DNA from: Spodoptera frugiperda
Lineage: Eukaryota > Arthropoda > Insecta > Lepidoptera > Noctuidae
NCBI RefSeq assembly: GCF_023101765.2
Contig: NC_064213.1
Span: 6,386,001-6,450,000 of the forward strand
Reading direction: 5' to 3'
Length of the DNA: 64,000 nucleotides
In this document: positions 1 through 10,840 of the stretch, piece after piece
How the letters are laid out: every line of letters begins with the position of its first letter
How positions within the stretch are numbered: the first letter of the stretch is position 1
The notes under the pieces: generated by a model
The model's input: only the letters and a program-made list of their open reading frames with translations
Told to the model about the DNA's origin: nothing
Databases searched by the model: none
Translations under genes and position numbers: made by a program

Positions 1-683
1 CGTGACAAAGCACATTGCCACATACATGCATAAATTACGAGTAATATGTGTGTGTTTTACTGTAATAACATACTGAAGTGGCATGATGATACCGTATATT
101 ATGGTTATTAAGTAACCTTTAAGTGAGATGGATATATCCAAGGACTGTCTGTTGTTTGTGATATAACGATTGTTAGGGTGTATTCTACTAGAGATTATGT
201 AAGCTGTGAAACTACGTGTCCGTTTCCACTGATACTAAGCTATGTAGCGGTGCGAGAAAGATGTGATATGAAGATGCGCCGCCGCAAAGTAGCTGCGTGA
301 GGAAGATGCGTAGCTCAGTTTGCAATGTATTGATAGTAAGGAAGCCATCTATAGCACATATCCATAGCACACATACTTAGCACGCATCCACAACACATCC
401 ATTTAGCTCGCCAGCAGGCATATGAGAAAAGAAGTAATTCTGATCCACAGAAAAATATTAGATTCGTGTTAGGTTATTCATGATATTATGAACATGGTTT
501 CAATGGTAAAGGTTTAAAATTCGGGGGATTGCGAAAGATACTGGTCGTGAACTAACGACCTATTCGTGTTCATAATTATACATGTGGAGTGAACAATCAT
601 CATGTAGACGGTTCCCAGAATCATTATGTATTAATGTGTGTTTTATCATGTGTACAGAAGGACTGAAAGCCAGTGGAGCGGGA
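1..683. other. AT-rich DNA, no gene seen
   Basis: No convincing ORF or known repeat was seen. Around 350-400 there is a loose run of AGCACATAT/AGCACACAT-like words that may be a decayed short tandem repeat. Confidence 0.5.
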
Positions 684-789
684 TGTCAGCCATGAGACGT
701 CCACTGCTGAACATAGGCCTTCTCCAATGACTTCCAGATAGGCCAATTGGAAGTGACCTGCATCCAGCGGCTCCCTGTGACTTTAACCA
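684..789 (-). mobile_element. 3' coding end of a jockey/CR1-type non-LTR retrotransposon
   Basis: Read on the minus strand, the segment encodes a short C-terminal piece GSRWMQVTSNWPIWKSLEKA followed by YVQQWTSHG and a TGA stop. The ending EAYVQQW is typical of the last residues of the ORF2 polyprotein of many lepidopteran non-LTR elements, after the reverse transcriptase domain. Everything upstream is missing, as expected from 5' truncation during target-primed reverse transcription. A second copy lies at 50704-50832. The exact clade (jockey, CR1 or a relative) cannot be settled from this fragment. Confidence 0.6.
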
Positions 790-1862
790 TGGGTCATTGG
801 ATGAAAAAAAAAAATAGTAGAGACCGTGACGCGCACGGCAGACACAATGTGAAACGCATACCAACCATATATGGACTAAGTAAATAAAAAGCTTGGATGC
901 TATTGATAGAGGTTTCGTGTGCTATACGTCCAGAATTCTGTCGTCACACGTCTTAGATCTGTCCACTACATAAAGCTGATATTATATCTCGTTGTAACCA
1001 TTCTTGATTACAATTACTTATTGTGTACATCACACATCTTTACAAATATAATGAACAATCACTAGCTTTAATTGAGCTTCCGTTTCATTCATTTTACTGT
1101 TTTTATTGAAACAATACACGGACAGGCCAAACGCAGACACTTTAGAACTTCCGAGTTTAATTATTTTATACCAGTTATCGGATTATAAATAAATGTATTT
1201 AATTACTTCGGTATATTCGGTGTATTAAATGAAAGGCTTTTCATTAACATGATAATATAATAATTGGGTTAATTTAAACTTTATAATTAATTTTATTTAT
1301 CCGTTCGTTTGTGACCGCGCCATATTTCATTACAGTGAACAGCTCATTAATATTAAATTATCAGATTAATTTTAAATCTGTGAAGTATCTACAACATAAA
1401 ACACTACATTTATGACACAACAATTAGCAACCAGTTGTATCTAATCAAGTGATCTTTCTAAAGAACTGTAGCGTAAAATTCGCAACCGTGAAGTCGAGCC
1501 CATGAGTTAAAAAAAATAAATTCCGTGAGTAAATCAATGTCGTGACCGATCCAATATTCAGGGTTCGTGAGAAAATCCGCACCCAAACATAGCTTTATAA
1601 TTAAGTAGATCGATCTCTATAAAAAAAGTATATAAGTCAAGGCTTCACAACAAACCGTTACACACGCAAATGCCTAGCATTTATCTACGTAAAGAATTGA
1701 TAAACAAATAATTTTTAACGATCGCATAAACCAACAGACGAATCACGATAGTCCGACATTGAACATCGTGAATCCGGCACTTATTTTGTCATCACTTCAC
1801 ATGTGCAGTCACGATCGTGATCACAACACTGCGTTTACAAATATGGTGAATTTATTTGGTCG
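790..1862. other. AT-rich intergenic or intronic DNA
   Basis: The stretch is strongly AT-rich with many short stops in all frames. No repeat family, RNA gene or exon with good splice signals was recognised. Confidence 0.5.
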
Positions 1863-2165
1863 GTGATAACTCGCGGCGCAGAAGCGGCGAGAAGGCCGCG
1901 CGTCGGAAGCTGTGAACTAACTAAACTACTAAGCTATTGTATGCAGGTGGATTGTAGTACGTCCGTTTGCCTTATTATGGCCATTTTCCATTCACACAGT
2001 GGGGCAATCCGCTCGCTTTACTCCGATACTTGTCGCAGTGCAGTGTGGCACACACGCTACACAGTATGTACAGTGAACAGTATCACAGTAGCGCCTCGTC
2101 CGTTTCGCCAATGTCTGTGCAAATCGCATGTCAAGGTGATAAGGAATTAGCATTGCGAATCGATG
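1863..2165. promoter_or_regulatory. CpG-rich patch, possible promoter or 5' exon
   Basis: About 300 bp is richer in G+C and CpG than its surroundings. Two overlapping plus-strand ORFs (95 and 67 residues) have no recognisable domain and are probably by-products of the base composition. An ATG at about 2111 followed by eight codons ends at AAG/GTGATA, which could be a splice donor, so a first coding exon on the plus strand is possible. There is no independent support for transcription. Confidence 0.2.
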
Positions 2166-2380
2166 TTTAAACACCGTGTTATGTGTGTAATTTTGCGCTA
2201 TTTCTTCAATATACTACTAAACAATTTGTTTTCACGTGTAAATTGATTTGTCTGGACATTTTAGTTTTGACACGTTTTAGGAATTTATATAATGCTGCTA
2301 ATAGAGACTTAAATGGAGATGTCACCGTATTTTTTTGTTTATTGCTAAAGAAAATAATAACAGTAAAATTCTAACAGTTA

Positions 2381-2498
2381 CCGGGTCTAGCGAGTTACCG
2401 GGGCTCCGGCTCGAAAAGCAGGAGTAGGAACGGGGTGGTTTTTAGACACTCCCTCTCGCCTCGCCCAAGGCGGAAAAAGTCATTGGATAATAAAAAAG
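2381..2498 (+). repeat. SINE-like A-tailed repeat (family A), partial copy
   Basis: This is a copy of the commonest dispersed repeat in the window. Its landmarks are a head near GGAGCTGCGGACTACC, the core CTCCGGCTCGAAAAGCAGGA, a block TTTTTAGTCAGTAAGAG and the end ACTCCCTCTCGCCTC with an A-rich tail. This copy lacks the first bases and the TCAGTAAGAG block. The strand is given in the direction that ends in A. Confidence 0.8.
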
Positions 2499-3176
2499 GA
2501 GCCTTCTCTATCTAATACTCACAATGTTCTTTTTAAACCGACTGTAGTTATTTACAAAATGATAAAACCTTAGCACATTCGTCCAAGCGATGAGGAAACA
2601 TCCTCGAACAAGTAAATATAAACAGAAATATCGTAATACTCTGCATGACAATAGAAGCCTCACGTTTTACACGACATGTTGATACTTAAGCCACACAAAT
2701 ATTAGGTAAGTAACAACATTATAATTTTAAATTAGTAACCATCAATATAGAATTTGTAAAAAGTTTACAAATAAATATTTACTGCATATTTTAATTCAGG
2801 ATAGATAATAGTGCAACAAATGCATTGTTAGAGAATCGTTATTTGTAAACCAACACGCAACGCCATCTATTAATAATGAGCTGAACTAACAGAAAGTGTT
2901 TGTTTTCATTGCGTAATTTTCGTAACCGTTGCTAAAATATTCGCTTTAACTTTTTTGTACTATGTTTAGTTTTGTATTAGGGTCAAAAGGGTTTTTTAAA
3001 ACTCTTCTTTGATTTTCTTTTTGATCCTGTGAGGAAAATTCTGTTAAAACCCCCTCGCCTGGGGAAAACAAAGGGAATTGTCAGTCTTATAGTACACTAA
3101 AAAGCACCTTGATATCCCGTCTCATTCATTGAAGGTGCGGGAAATAAAATTTCTATTAGCCTCGCAATCTATAACT
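2499..3176. other. AT-rich DNA, no gene seen
   Basis: No ORF or repeat with defined ends was seen. The phrase CAACGCCATCTATTA near 2860 resembles the AGATGGCGCT words at 57675-57730 and may be a relic of a common insect repeat. Confidence 0.45.
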
Positions 3177-3340
3177 GGAGCTGCAGACTACCTAGCGGGT
3201 TTACCGGGGCTCCGGCTCGAAAAGCAGAGGAGTAGGAACGGGCTGAATTTTTAGTCAGTAAGAGTCTGACACTCCCTCTCGCCTTACTGACTAAAAACCA
3301 CCCCGTTCCTACTCCTGCTTTTCAAGCCGGAGCCCAGCTC
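3177..3340. repeat. Two family A copies head-to-head (inverted pair)
   Basis: A plus-strand family A copy (3177-3283) runs directly into a minus-strand partial copy (3284-3334). The arms 3207-3260 and 3284-3334 are complementary apart from a few small changes (extra AGG in one arm), with a spacer of about 24 bases, so the locus can form a long hairpin. See the finding. Confidence 0.8.
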
Positions 3341-3998
3341 ACATACATTTAACTTTAAATCATACTGTGCTGAGTAGTGTACTATTTAGACTTGAAATCT
3401 TTACTTTATCTTTAATCAAGATGTAGCTAACTAGGTAAACGATTTCGATCCGAATTCACGACCGGAACAAAGAGGCTCCAATTACAACCGAAACGCCTAC
3501 TAATAAGCCTTAATTACATCGTAACCAGTACTTTAGACCTAGGTACAAGGTGAATCTATACTATAAAACTATGATTAAGCTGAAGAGTATAAAATATTTG
3601 TTTATTAAATCTTCGGAACTGCTACTGGTTCGCATGCACCTAGCTTTATTGACGGACAGATTCCAAGAATATTATTTATTTCTTTGTTTGTTGACATTTC
3701 AGAAATACCTCTTTATGGTTTAATTGGAACAAATTATTTGACTTTGACTTTTAATGGAACACATATTTTTGTGGTGGATGATAGGCCATTTATTATGACC
3801 GTAGTAGTTCAGTACACTAAGGCAATATTGTCTACTTAACTGATAAAGTAAGGGCTCTAAACCTGGCAAAATCATACTATAAAAAACCCCTTGTGGCGTC
3901 CGAATTCCTGCTCAATGGGGTCGTTAGGAGAGAGTGTCAAGTAGAGTAAGGCTGGGTTAGACTATGATGGTAGATAGTAACTAGTTCTTTATACGTAC
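3341..3998. other. Intergenic or intronic DNA beside a candidate exon
   Basis: No repeat was recognised. If the candidate minus-strand exon at 3999-4079 is real, this stretch would be the start of its downstream intron, beginning GTACGTAT at 3998. Confidence 0.4.
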
Positions 3999-4079
3999 GG
4001 TGGCCAGAGCCTCCTCATAGCTGGTGTGCAGTGGAGGTGACGCGGGCGGCGTCTCACGGTACACTGCTGTTATCGGCAT
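3999..4079 (-). CDS. Candidate first coding exon of an unidentified gene
   Basis: A 27-codon open stretch on the minus strand reads MPITAVYRETPPASPPLHTS followed by YEEALAT. It ends at a strong donor, ACC/GTACGTAT, in phase 0. The local base composition is much richer in G+C than the flanks, as usual for moth exons, and PPLHTSYEEAL resembles the proline-rich PxY segments of cytoplasmic tails. An in-frame TAA lies 12 bases upstream of the ATG, so the ATG would have to be the start and the upstream part 5' UTR. A possible acceptor TTTTGTCCACAG precedes it. No family was recognised. Being an orphan exon without neighbours, it could be chance. Confidence 0.3.
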
Positions 4080-4240
4080 ATCAGCACATTACTGGACCAC
4101 TGTGGACAAAATGAAATACATTTATAAAAATTGAATCCTAATTACTAAAACGAATGAATGCTTTGGCTAAAATGCGATCTCCAACCTTCTTATCAAGCGT
4201 GGAGATTATGCTAAACCTCTCTTTCTTTATCATGTCAAAC

Positions 4241-4489
4241 GGATCATTTGATGGTAAGCAATCGCCGCCGCCCATGGACGGCAGAAACACCAGAGACGTT
4301 ACAAGTGCGTTGCCGGTCTTTTACGAATTTAAGGGTTGTTGGGAAATCAGGAATTGGGAAAATTGGGAAGGGGGAGGTAATTGGGTCTCCGGTAACCTCA
4401 CTCACACAACGAAACACAACGTAGGTGTTGTTTCACGTCGGTGGTATCACTCCGGTCGAGTCGGCCTCTGGCTTGTGGCTCTCCCACAC
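4241..4489 (-). repeat. Dispersed repeat family B, nearly full copy
   Basis: This is a widespread moth repeat. In its sense direction it starts GTGGGAGAGCC, has a central GTGAAACAACGCTTGCGTTG block, and ends CATCAGGTGATCCGTCTGCT then GCCGGCTTATACCATAAAAA. It ends in A and so looks like a SINE or the 3' end of a non-LTR element. The 114-residue ORF read through it on the plus strand is not a gene. Confidence 0.75.
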
Positions 4490-4958
4490 CATCAGTAGGA
4501 ATAGGAGTTCCATAGTCCATCAGTGAACTATCACAATCTGTTTGTGATATGTTGTCTATTAAGAATTTCTAAATCAGAACCACCATACTACCTCCAACAT
4601 AAAGTTCAGTAGTCACATTCTTCAAACCACTTGACCAAAACGAGGCAATGAATTTCGATGTCATCATAATTCATAACCAAAACATCTACAAACGTACCTA
4701 AATACCTATTTAATTTGTAGTCCATATTACGAAACCACATAAATGTTTATGTAACGTCAACATCTCTTGAATTCTGAATGTCATTACGATTGCAAATAAA
4801 AAACTTATCTTCAAATGCTGACATCTATACATGAATAGGCTCTCAAGTATTGAGATACAATTTTGCTCGTAATTGAATGAGCCTTTAAACTTTAAAGCCG
4901 GATTTAGCTATTTTATATCCATTAGTAAACAAGCCTTTGAATCTCTTTAGAATTAAAC
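4490..4958. other. AT-rich DNA, no gene seen
   Basis: Nothing was recognised here. The last bases (4959-4971) are the left target duplication of the next element. Confidence 0.45.
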
Positions 4959-4971
4959 GACACTTATTCAG

Positions 4972-5125
4972 CCTTTTTTTAATGGGGGAAAATCTTCCAA
5001 TGACTTCTCTCGCCTTAGGCGCCGAGATGGATTGTCAGACTCTTACTGACTAAAAACCACCCCGTTCCTACCCCTGCTTTTCAAGCCGGAGCCCCGGTAA
5101 ACCCGCTAGGTAGTCCGCAGCTCCA
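4972..5125 (-). mobile_element. Family A SINE-like insertion with 13-bp target duplication
   Basis: A full-length family A copy lies in reverse, with its A-tail seen as T7 at 4974-4980 and its head complement ending at CAGCTCC. It is flanked by direct repeats GACACTTATTCAG at 4959-4971 and 5126-5138, the mark of target-primed retrotransposition. The duplication carries no mismatch, so the insertion is fairly young. Confidence 0.85.
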
Positions 5126-5138
5126 GACACTTATTCAG

Positions 5139-5637
5139 TCAAGTATTGTACCAATAATTTATGTTCGACAAACAATACTTTGGCATACATTGCTGGCCTA
5201 AGTCGTAAATCTTGGCTAGCCAATGAGATAAGAATAACAATGTAAGTTGCAAATTTGGTATATCTGCTTGTTGATCAAATGTTGGTGTTGGTTCACAATG
5301 GCTCTTGACCTTGGGTGAAGTGTGGCGTCGATGTGACGACTGTGTAAATACACATTACCATACACGAAGACATACAGTGTACGCCGTGACTAAGCGAGTA
5401 CTGACAATACCAGGGGTGTATTCTACTGTCATGTTTATTCTTAGCTTTTTGTTCTATCACTGTTGTTTTATTTATTTATTTATAAAACATTTTATTAAAA
5501 AACGTCAGCTTATTTCAAAGGGAGAACTAAAGGTTACATTGAATACTATACATAAACAAACGAGTGGTATTTTAATCCCTTCATAATGCAAGGTGAGCCG
5601 ATTGCTCCACACTGGACGTGATGTCAATCTATACATA
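5139..5637. other. Intergenic DNA left of a Helitron
   Basis: A 93-residue plus-strand ORF at 5305-5586 has no recognisable domain. Its composition follows the AT-rich flank, so it is not called as a gene. Confidence 0.4.
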
Positions 5638-5740
5638 TAATAAAATCGTAGAAAAGTGCTGTCTGTACATTGAAAATAAAAATAAAAAAAATAGCAGGGG
5701 TTATTGTTATGTCGATGTCGAACCCAAAAATGTAATTAAC

Positions 5741-5806
5741 TTTTTTTTTGTCTGTTTGTCTGTTTGTCTGTTTGTCTGTTTGTCTGTTTGTCTGTTCGTC
5801 TGTGCG
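5741..5806 (+). repeat. (GTCTGTTT)n microsatellite
   Basis: About seven units of an 8-bp repeat lie inside the Helitron. The ORFs across it (64 residues on plus, 75 on minus) are repeat artefacts. Confidence 0.9.
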
Positions 5807-6090
5807 CGCTAATCTCAGAAACGGCTGATCCGAGTTGGATGCGGTTTTCACGAATATATTGTGGGATGCTTAAATTTACATTTAGTGTTTGTTTCATGTC
5901 AATCGGTTCATAAATAAAAAAGTTATGTCAAATTAAAGAATCACGTCGAACATTCTATGCTTATACCATTAATCTCCGCAACTATTTGACGGATTTGGTT
6001 GAAATTTGGTACAGATATAGTTTAGAACCTTAGAAAGGACATAGATATATTTTTATTTCAAAAATCAAAAAATGAAATAAATTATTTATA

Positions 6091-6390
6091 AATAATTCTA
6101 TGTCGATCGTTACACGACTTCGGTTCATGTTATTGTTTTAATTTATCGAAAAAAAGTAAATAAATAGTAAAAAGGTATGAAAAAAATAATATCAATATAA
6201 TAAAACATTTAGTACAAAGAAAATGCTCTAACGGAGTATAGATAATTCTATGTCGATCGTTACACGACTTCGGTTCATGTTATTGTTTTAATTCATCGAA
6301 AAAAAGTAAATAAATAGTAAAAAGGTATGAAAAAAATAATATCAATATAATTAAACTTTTAGTACAAAGAAAATGCCCGAACGGAGTATA
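6091..6390 (+). repeat. Two tandem 150-bp units inside the Helitron
   Basis: The phrase TGTCGATCGTTACACGACTT occurs at 6101 and again at 6251, exactly 150 bases later. The copies stay aligned to GGAGTATA at the end of each unit with only a few substitutions. Internal tandem units are common in non-autonomous Helitrons. Confidence 0.9.
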
Positions 6391-7156
6391 AATAAATAAT
6401 CCAAGTTGTCTTTATCCTCGATAGATGACGTTGGGATCGAAATAGATCGCGCTATGGTTTCGTTACATTCATTTGGTTGGGTATCGGCCGAGCGCTTCGG
6501 TACTATCGTAGAAAAAGTGTATTATCAGTCGTATGATTATTTGTCTGTAGTGGTCCTGCTGTTTCGTATATTCTAAATTGGTTTCGTTGTATTTGTCAAT
6601 TAATAAGTTTATTTGTTGGGTTTTCCTGGTTTTTTGGTTAAACTATTTAACGTAGGTTTAGTTTGATATCGATTATTAGTAGTTACTGTAGTTAGTTTTT
6701 TTAATAAAATTGTAAGTCTAATTTTTTTTTAATTAGATTAGATTTAAGTCGTTTCTTTTAAATTATTTAGTTTTTTTTAAATTATTTTAAGCTTGGTTAT
6801 TATAGCATAGAGGATAGGTTGTAATATAGTTTCTTTTTTAATTGTTATAAATTCGTAATTCGTAGCTTTCTTTAGTTTTAAGTTAGTTTAAGTCCGTTTT
6901 TAAACTATTTTTTCAATGCCCTAAGTGAGTATACATCTATTAAATTCAAACGCAGAGCTCATTATGTTGATTTTTGAAGAGTTCCCTGGAATATCTTCCA
7001 CATCTCATTTTTGAATCCGTTGAATTGAAGAGATCCCGCGAGATCGGGAACTATGTGGTTAAAACCAAAAATTTGCCGGAAGTCACTATTCCACGCGAAC
7101 GAAGTCGCGGGCAAAAGCTAGTTATTTAATAAATTACAATATTTTGTGGAATAGGG

Positions 7157-7254
7157 GGCAAACGTGCAACTGGGTCACCTGATGGCAAGCGATCAGCGCC
7201 GCTCATGGACACCATAGCAATAACAGAGGAGTCACAGGTGCGTTGTCGGCCTTT
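7157..7254 (-). repeat. Family B fragment
   Basis: The segment matches the 3' half of family B in reverse (CACCTGATGGCAAGCGATC through GCGTTGTCGGCC). It is diverged and truncated at both ends. Confidence 0.65.
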
Positions 7255-8755
7255 GAACAAACGATTCTGTTTTTTTTCTGAACGATTCCGTTCCATTTTC
7301 ACTAGGTAATCACTTTATTACACTTACCTAATTAAACACCAAATCTAAATGAACACCAGCCCAATTAATTCGATATTCACACACAAAGCACATTTATGAA
7401 TGTATTTGAACGATTTCCATCTATTTCTAGCGTGAAGCTAATTGTTAATGATCGATTAAGGCACTGCTGTTTCAAGGCCGGATCTGAAGGCCGCTACATA
7501 ATTAATCAAACGCTTCATTGTTTCGGCGATCTTATACGATCTACTATGATCCGAACAATTTATTTGGATTTGAAGCTAAATTAATTAGTTCTACAGAGGT
7601 ACAAAAGCTGCCGATGTAGAATGTCTGATAAAGGAGAATGGATAAAAAGTGTTGTGCCAACCCTAAATCACTTAGGTTAAGGGTTAACGATAAGTATGGT
7701 CAACTCAGCAAACTGTTCAATTAATTTTCAACTTTGCGTCTAAATGATTAGGTTTAAAATCTACTATTTTAATAAATTTGGCAAATTGGGTTAGCTTGGA
7801 GTGTGGTTGCATCTAATGATATTCACCAGACTCGTGTCATTACCAAATATAATCGAGATGTTTTTAAAAGAAACCCGTGTCTACAAAAAAATAGTATCCA
7901 ATATTCTAATATCACTGTGATTTAAAAGTAATATAGAGCACGACACTCGCGATTGTCTCCTGTTTCCTTTGAGAAATATGCCACTTCGAATTTATAGCCC
8001 AACTTTTTTTGCATAAATATTTAGCAATAACACCTAACACTCTATGACAACTGTCAAAAAAACCTACCAGTTGAGTTGGGAGACGGACGTTCTTATGCAA
8101 ATAAATGGTGTATTATAATATTCAAAATATATTGTAATGAAATTCTACACGATACGGAGGGGTCATCGACTCACCGGCAGCGGTATCCGTTACCCTCTTG
8201 ACATTTGAATATCGAATGATTTGACAATACGCCCCTGTTGCGAATTGATGTGAGCGATATAGACATGTGAACATCGAGACGTGAGATCGATAAAGTTATT
8301 CGAATTGAAAATAAAATTGAACACTATTCGATTACCAGAGCTTATAGAGTTGCGATAAACGATTTTTATTCTATTGAAACTGTTCGCAGTTTAATGCGAA
8401 TATCAATGGATTGATTTGTGATTCTTTTTGAATGGAGTGTAATTTCTGAATTAAGTACGTGTCGTTTCTTCTTTTACGATGATCCTTGGAAATATCATTA
8501 TAATACTTTACCAAAACGCAGTAAGAATTGCAATACACCATGGTAAACCAAGAGCCATTGTTTAAAATGCTTCATTTGGAATACTGATAACCATTTACCA
8601 ATGTTACTGAGAAAACTTATACGAACAAAAGACTTGACATTGATATTGACTTGGCATACTTTGATATTCCAAGAAACATATTGGTCAGTTACGTAATTAT
8701 CTGAAGTTATGATGTACTGGCTTAGCTTGGGGGTTCTTTAGGCTGCTTTTCTACC
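7255..8755. other. 1.5 kb of AT-rich DNA, no gene seen
   Basis: Small ORFs at 7396-7584 (plus) and 7912-8100 (minus) show no domain, signal peptide or codon bias. A short GC-rich patch at 8150-8200 ends in a donor-like GCCGGTGAGTC on the minus strand, but no frame or acceptor supports an exon. Confidence 0.4.
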
Positions 8756-8760
8756 AGAAA

Positions 8761-8925
8761 TGCGACGCGGCGATAGTCGCGATACTACTGATGTTGAGCA
8801 TATAATTCAGAATATGAGCCTCTAGCATGGCTTGAAACTAGTCGAGTTCCTCATCAAACAGTTACCTAAGTAAGCCGATAGCATAATAATTTATTTAGTA
8901 TGTCTCACGAAACTTATAATAAAAC
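8761..8925 (+). mobile_element. 5'-truncated copy of the Penelope-like element 3' end
   Basis: From about 8804 this copy aligns with the terminal 335-bp segment of the PLE at 24954-26435. It carries the stem GAGCC...GGCTT, then GAAACTAGTCGAGTTCCTC, and the terminal phrase TAGTATGTCTCACGAAA followed by an AATAAAA end. The 5' part is diverged and no target duplication was found, so it is older than the copies at 23438 and 44625. Confidence 0.7.
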
Positions 8926-9402
8926 TGCCAAACTGTTTTAATTTATCAAAATTCTCTAAATAGCACAAAATTTTGAGAGAGATAATAAATTAATGTAACT
9001 TGATCCTTACGGTGCTTGGTGCATCAGATTAGCATAGGACGGTCATAAACCTAGATTAAGCTAAGTCTCAATTGACCCACTGAACACACAGAATAGATGA
9101 CACGTGTTTGCCTCACAGAAGTGTTATGGACATAATCCATGCAAAATCGGATAGATATTTAAAGCTAGGAAATGCTTAAGTCTAATGTATTATTTAGGAT
9201 TAGACTTTTTATGGATGTTTAAACTTTAAAGATGATAAAATAAAATCTGTTTTGGTTTGATTTGATTGGCTACCTCATTGTCTGACTCAACTTATATGTA
9301 ATCTCTTTTTTGTTGCTGTCCAAATGTATACTAAAAACAGTATACGTAAGTTTCAATTTTGAAAGTCATAATGTGCATTCGAGTATTTTTATACTATCGT
9401 GG
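8926..9402. other. AT-rich DNA, no gene seen
   Basis: No repeat or exon was recognised. The ORF starting at 9310 only runs into the repeats that follow. Confidence 0.45.
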
Positions 9403-9450
9403 CCTAAGAACACCCGCGAAACCAGAGGTATCACGAGTTCGTTGCTGACC
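9403..9450 (-). repeat. Short family B relic
   Basis: About 45 bases match the family B phrase for GACACCCGAAACACCAGAGG in reverse. Both ends are lost. Confidence 0.5.
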
Positions 9451-9500
9451 ATTATGATAGATTTTATTACGATTAAATACCATTGTCATTGCCAATGTTG

Positions 9501-9585
9501 TGGTGGCCCAAAGGTTGAAGACGCGTCTCAAACACGTCTCATGCACGAGGATGCGGGTTTGAAAGCTACCTACGCAAATTCCGTT
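9501..9585 (+). repeat. tRNA-like SINE relic (family F)
   Basis: The segment reads TGGTGGCCCAAAGGTTGAAG, then a CTCATGCACGAGG stem and a GGGTTTGAAAGC box-B-like block. A better preserved relative lies at 33336-33415 (GGTTTAAGACAT ... GGCTTCGAAACCTACC). The spacing resembles a tRNA promoter head, so a SINE is likely, but the tail is not defined. Confidence 0.45.
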
Positions 9586-9928
9586 GGGTTTATTCCATAC
9601 GCACCATCTTTCATAACCAAAGAATATTAAAATAGGAATTTTCCAATTCTGTAAAACGTAGACGATATTACAAGCAGATTTTAGTTAGAACTTGTCAAGT
9701 TTAGTCTGAACTTAAATTAATGATAATGAATATTAGTGATTACTAAGAAATTCATATCTCTTAAAAATATTTTCATAGAAATTATGAAAACACAGAGATC
9801 AAGTACCTAATTCAGAAATACTAAGAACTACTTTATTAAAACGATGTTCCCAGATGAATACTAATTTTACAATTTTGCTTAATATGTGTTTTACATTTAA
9901 GAAACAGATACATGTCTACATTAATACA

Positions 9929-10006
9929 TGGTTACATGATGGTAAACGTTCAGCACCGTCAATGGATACCCGCAACACTGGAGGAGTCACAAGTGTGTTG
10001 TCGGCA
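9929..10006 (-). repeat. Family B fragment
   Basis: The segment matches the 3' part of family B in reverse (TGATGGTAAACGTTCAGC through GTGTTGTCGGC), with many substitutions. Confidence 0.6.
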
Positions 10007-10213
10007 CCCAAACAGTTTGGGTATCATACCTACCTTTGTATAATTACTACTAAGTACTTAGGTATATTGGATGCTAATGATTAATTACTACTACATAATA
10101 TATGGGGTGCTAGTGGTACTGCAACCTTTTTATAACATCATTTTAAAAGCATATTTAATTTAGCCTTGTAAAGAACGTGAATTTATTTTAGGCCTGTCCC
10201 ATATTCAGTCAAA
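10007..10213. other. AT-rich DNA
   Basis: Nothing was recognised between the family B fragment and the following inverted-repeat element. Confidence 0.4.
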
Positions 10214-10407
10214 AGGTACCCGTCCATAGGTCCGCATCGTACGCAACAGATTTTAGTTTGTCTTTTAAAGAAACTCATACCACTGCTTCCACTAATCCGC
10301 ATCGTACGGATCGCATCATCAACAATGCCTATACTATGCCATGCGTACTGATGACGTCATACAGAATACGCACGATGCGTACGATGCGGGCCCGTGGACG
10401 CTTACCT
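10214..10407. mobile_element. MITE with about 30-bp terminal inverted repeats
   Basis: The left end AGGTACCCGTCCATAGGTCC continues into GCATCGTACGCA. The right end is its complement with a few differences (GATGCGGGCCCGTGGACGCT then TACCT). The 194-bp interior has no ORF. It repeats the GCATCGTACG word and contains a perfect TGACGTCA palindrome near 10350. The target duplication is not clear (possibly AAA), so the superfamily is left open. Confidence 0.65.
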
Positions 10408-10840
10408 AAAAAGCGCAACTAAAACACAGCTACATTATAATCCAAGTACGTAACAACTTAACTATAAATAAAGACATCCTTGATTATCGTCCAAGTAGGC
10501 TTTTATCACCAACTAGGCAACCTGTTCACCTTTGGCGTGACATCAAGATCTGCCATCAACATTCTTGGACATCGCTTCCTCATTAGCACCTTATTCACGG
10601 TAAAACGACATCATAATGACTTGAATTGTGAATAGGATTGAGTTAGTACTGAATTTGAGTTTAGTTAGACGTTGACATGTCTTTATTTTACTTGGGTGGT
10701 TTTGTTATGTTGTCTTGTACTTAGACTAGAAGTAGATTTATTTGTATTGTATGTAGGGTAAGTAAATCTTTATATTCTTCGGGGAAAAGGTTTTATTCTT
10801 TCTTAGCAGTGTAATTAATTCCAAACCCTGATCCTGATCC
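10408..10840. other. AT-rich DNA, no gene seen
   Basis: No exon or repeat was recognised. CCTGATCCTGATCC just before 10841 may belong to the larger retroelement from which family A derives. Confidence 0.4.

Larger units (their letters stand above)
5638..7121 (+). mobile_element. Non-autonomous Helitron, 1.48 kb
   Basis: The element starts with TC (TCTATACATATAATAAAAT) directly after an A and ends CTAG directly before a T, which is the Helitron insertion rule. Just before the end is the short GC hairpin CCACGCGAACGAAGTCGCGG. No Rep/helicase ORF is present, so it depends on a partner for rolling-circle mobility. The interior holds a GTCTGTTT microsatellite, the moth Helitron phrase GGTTGAAATTTGGTACAGAT, and two tandem 150-bp units. 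Confidence 0.75.

Noticed and set aside
4154..4498. 114-residue ORF on the plus strand
   Set aside because: It reads through a reverse family B repeat; similar ORFs recur at other copies of the repeat.
5618..5851. ORFs over the GTCTGTTT tract
   Set aside because: Microsatellite translation inside a Helitron.
9310..9630. 106-residue ORF
   Set aside because: It is a chain of repeat relics (family B and family F) with no domain.
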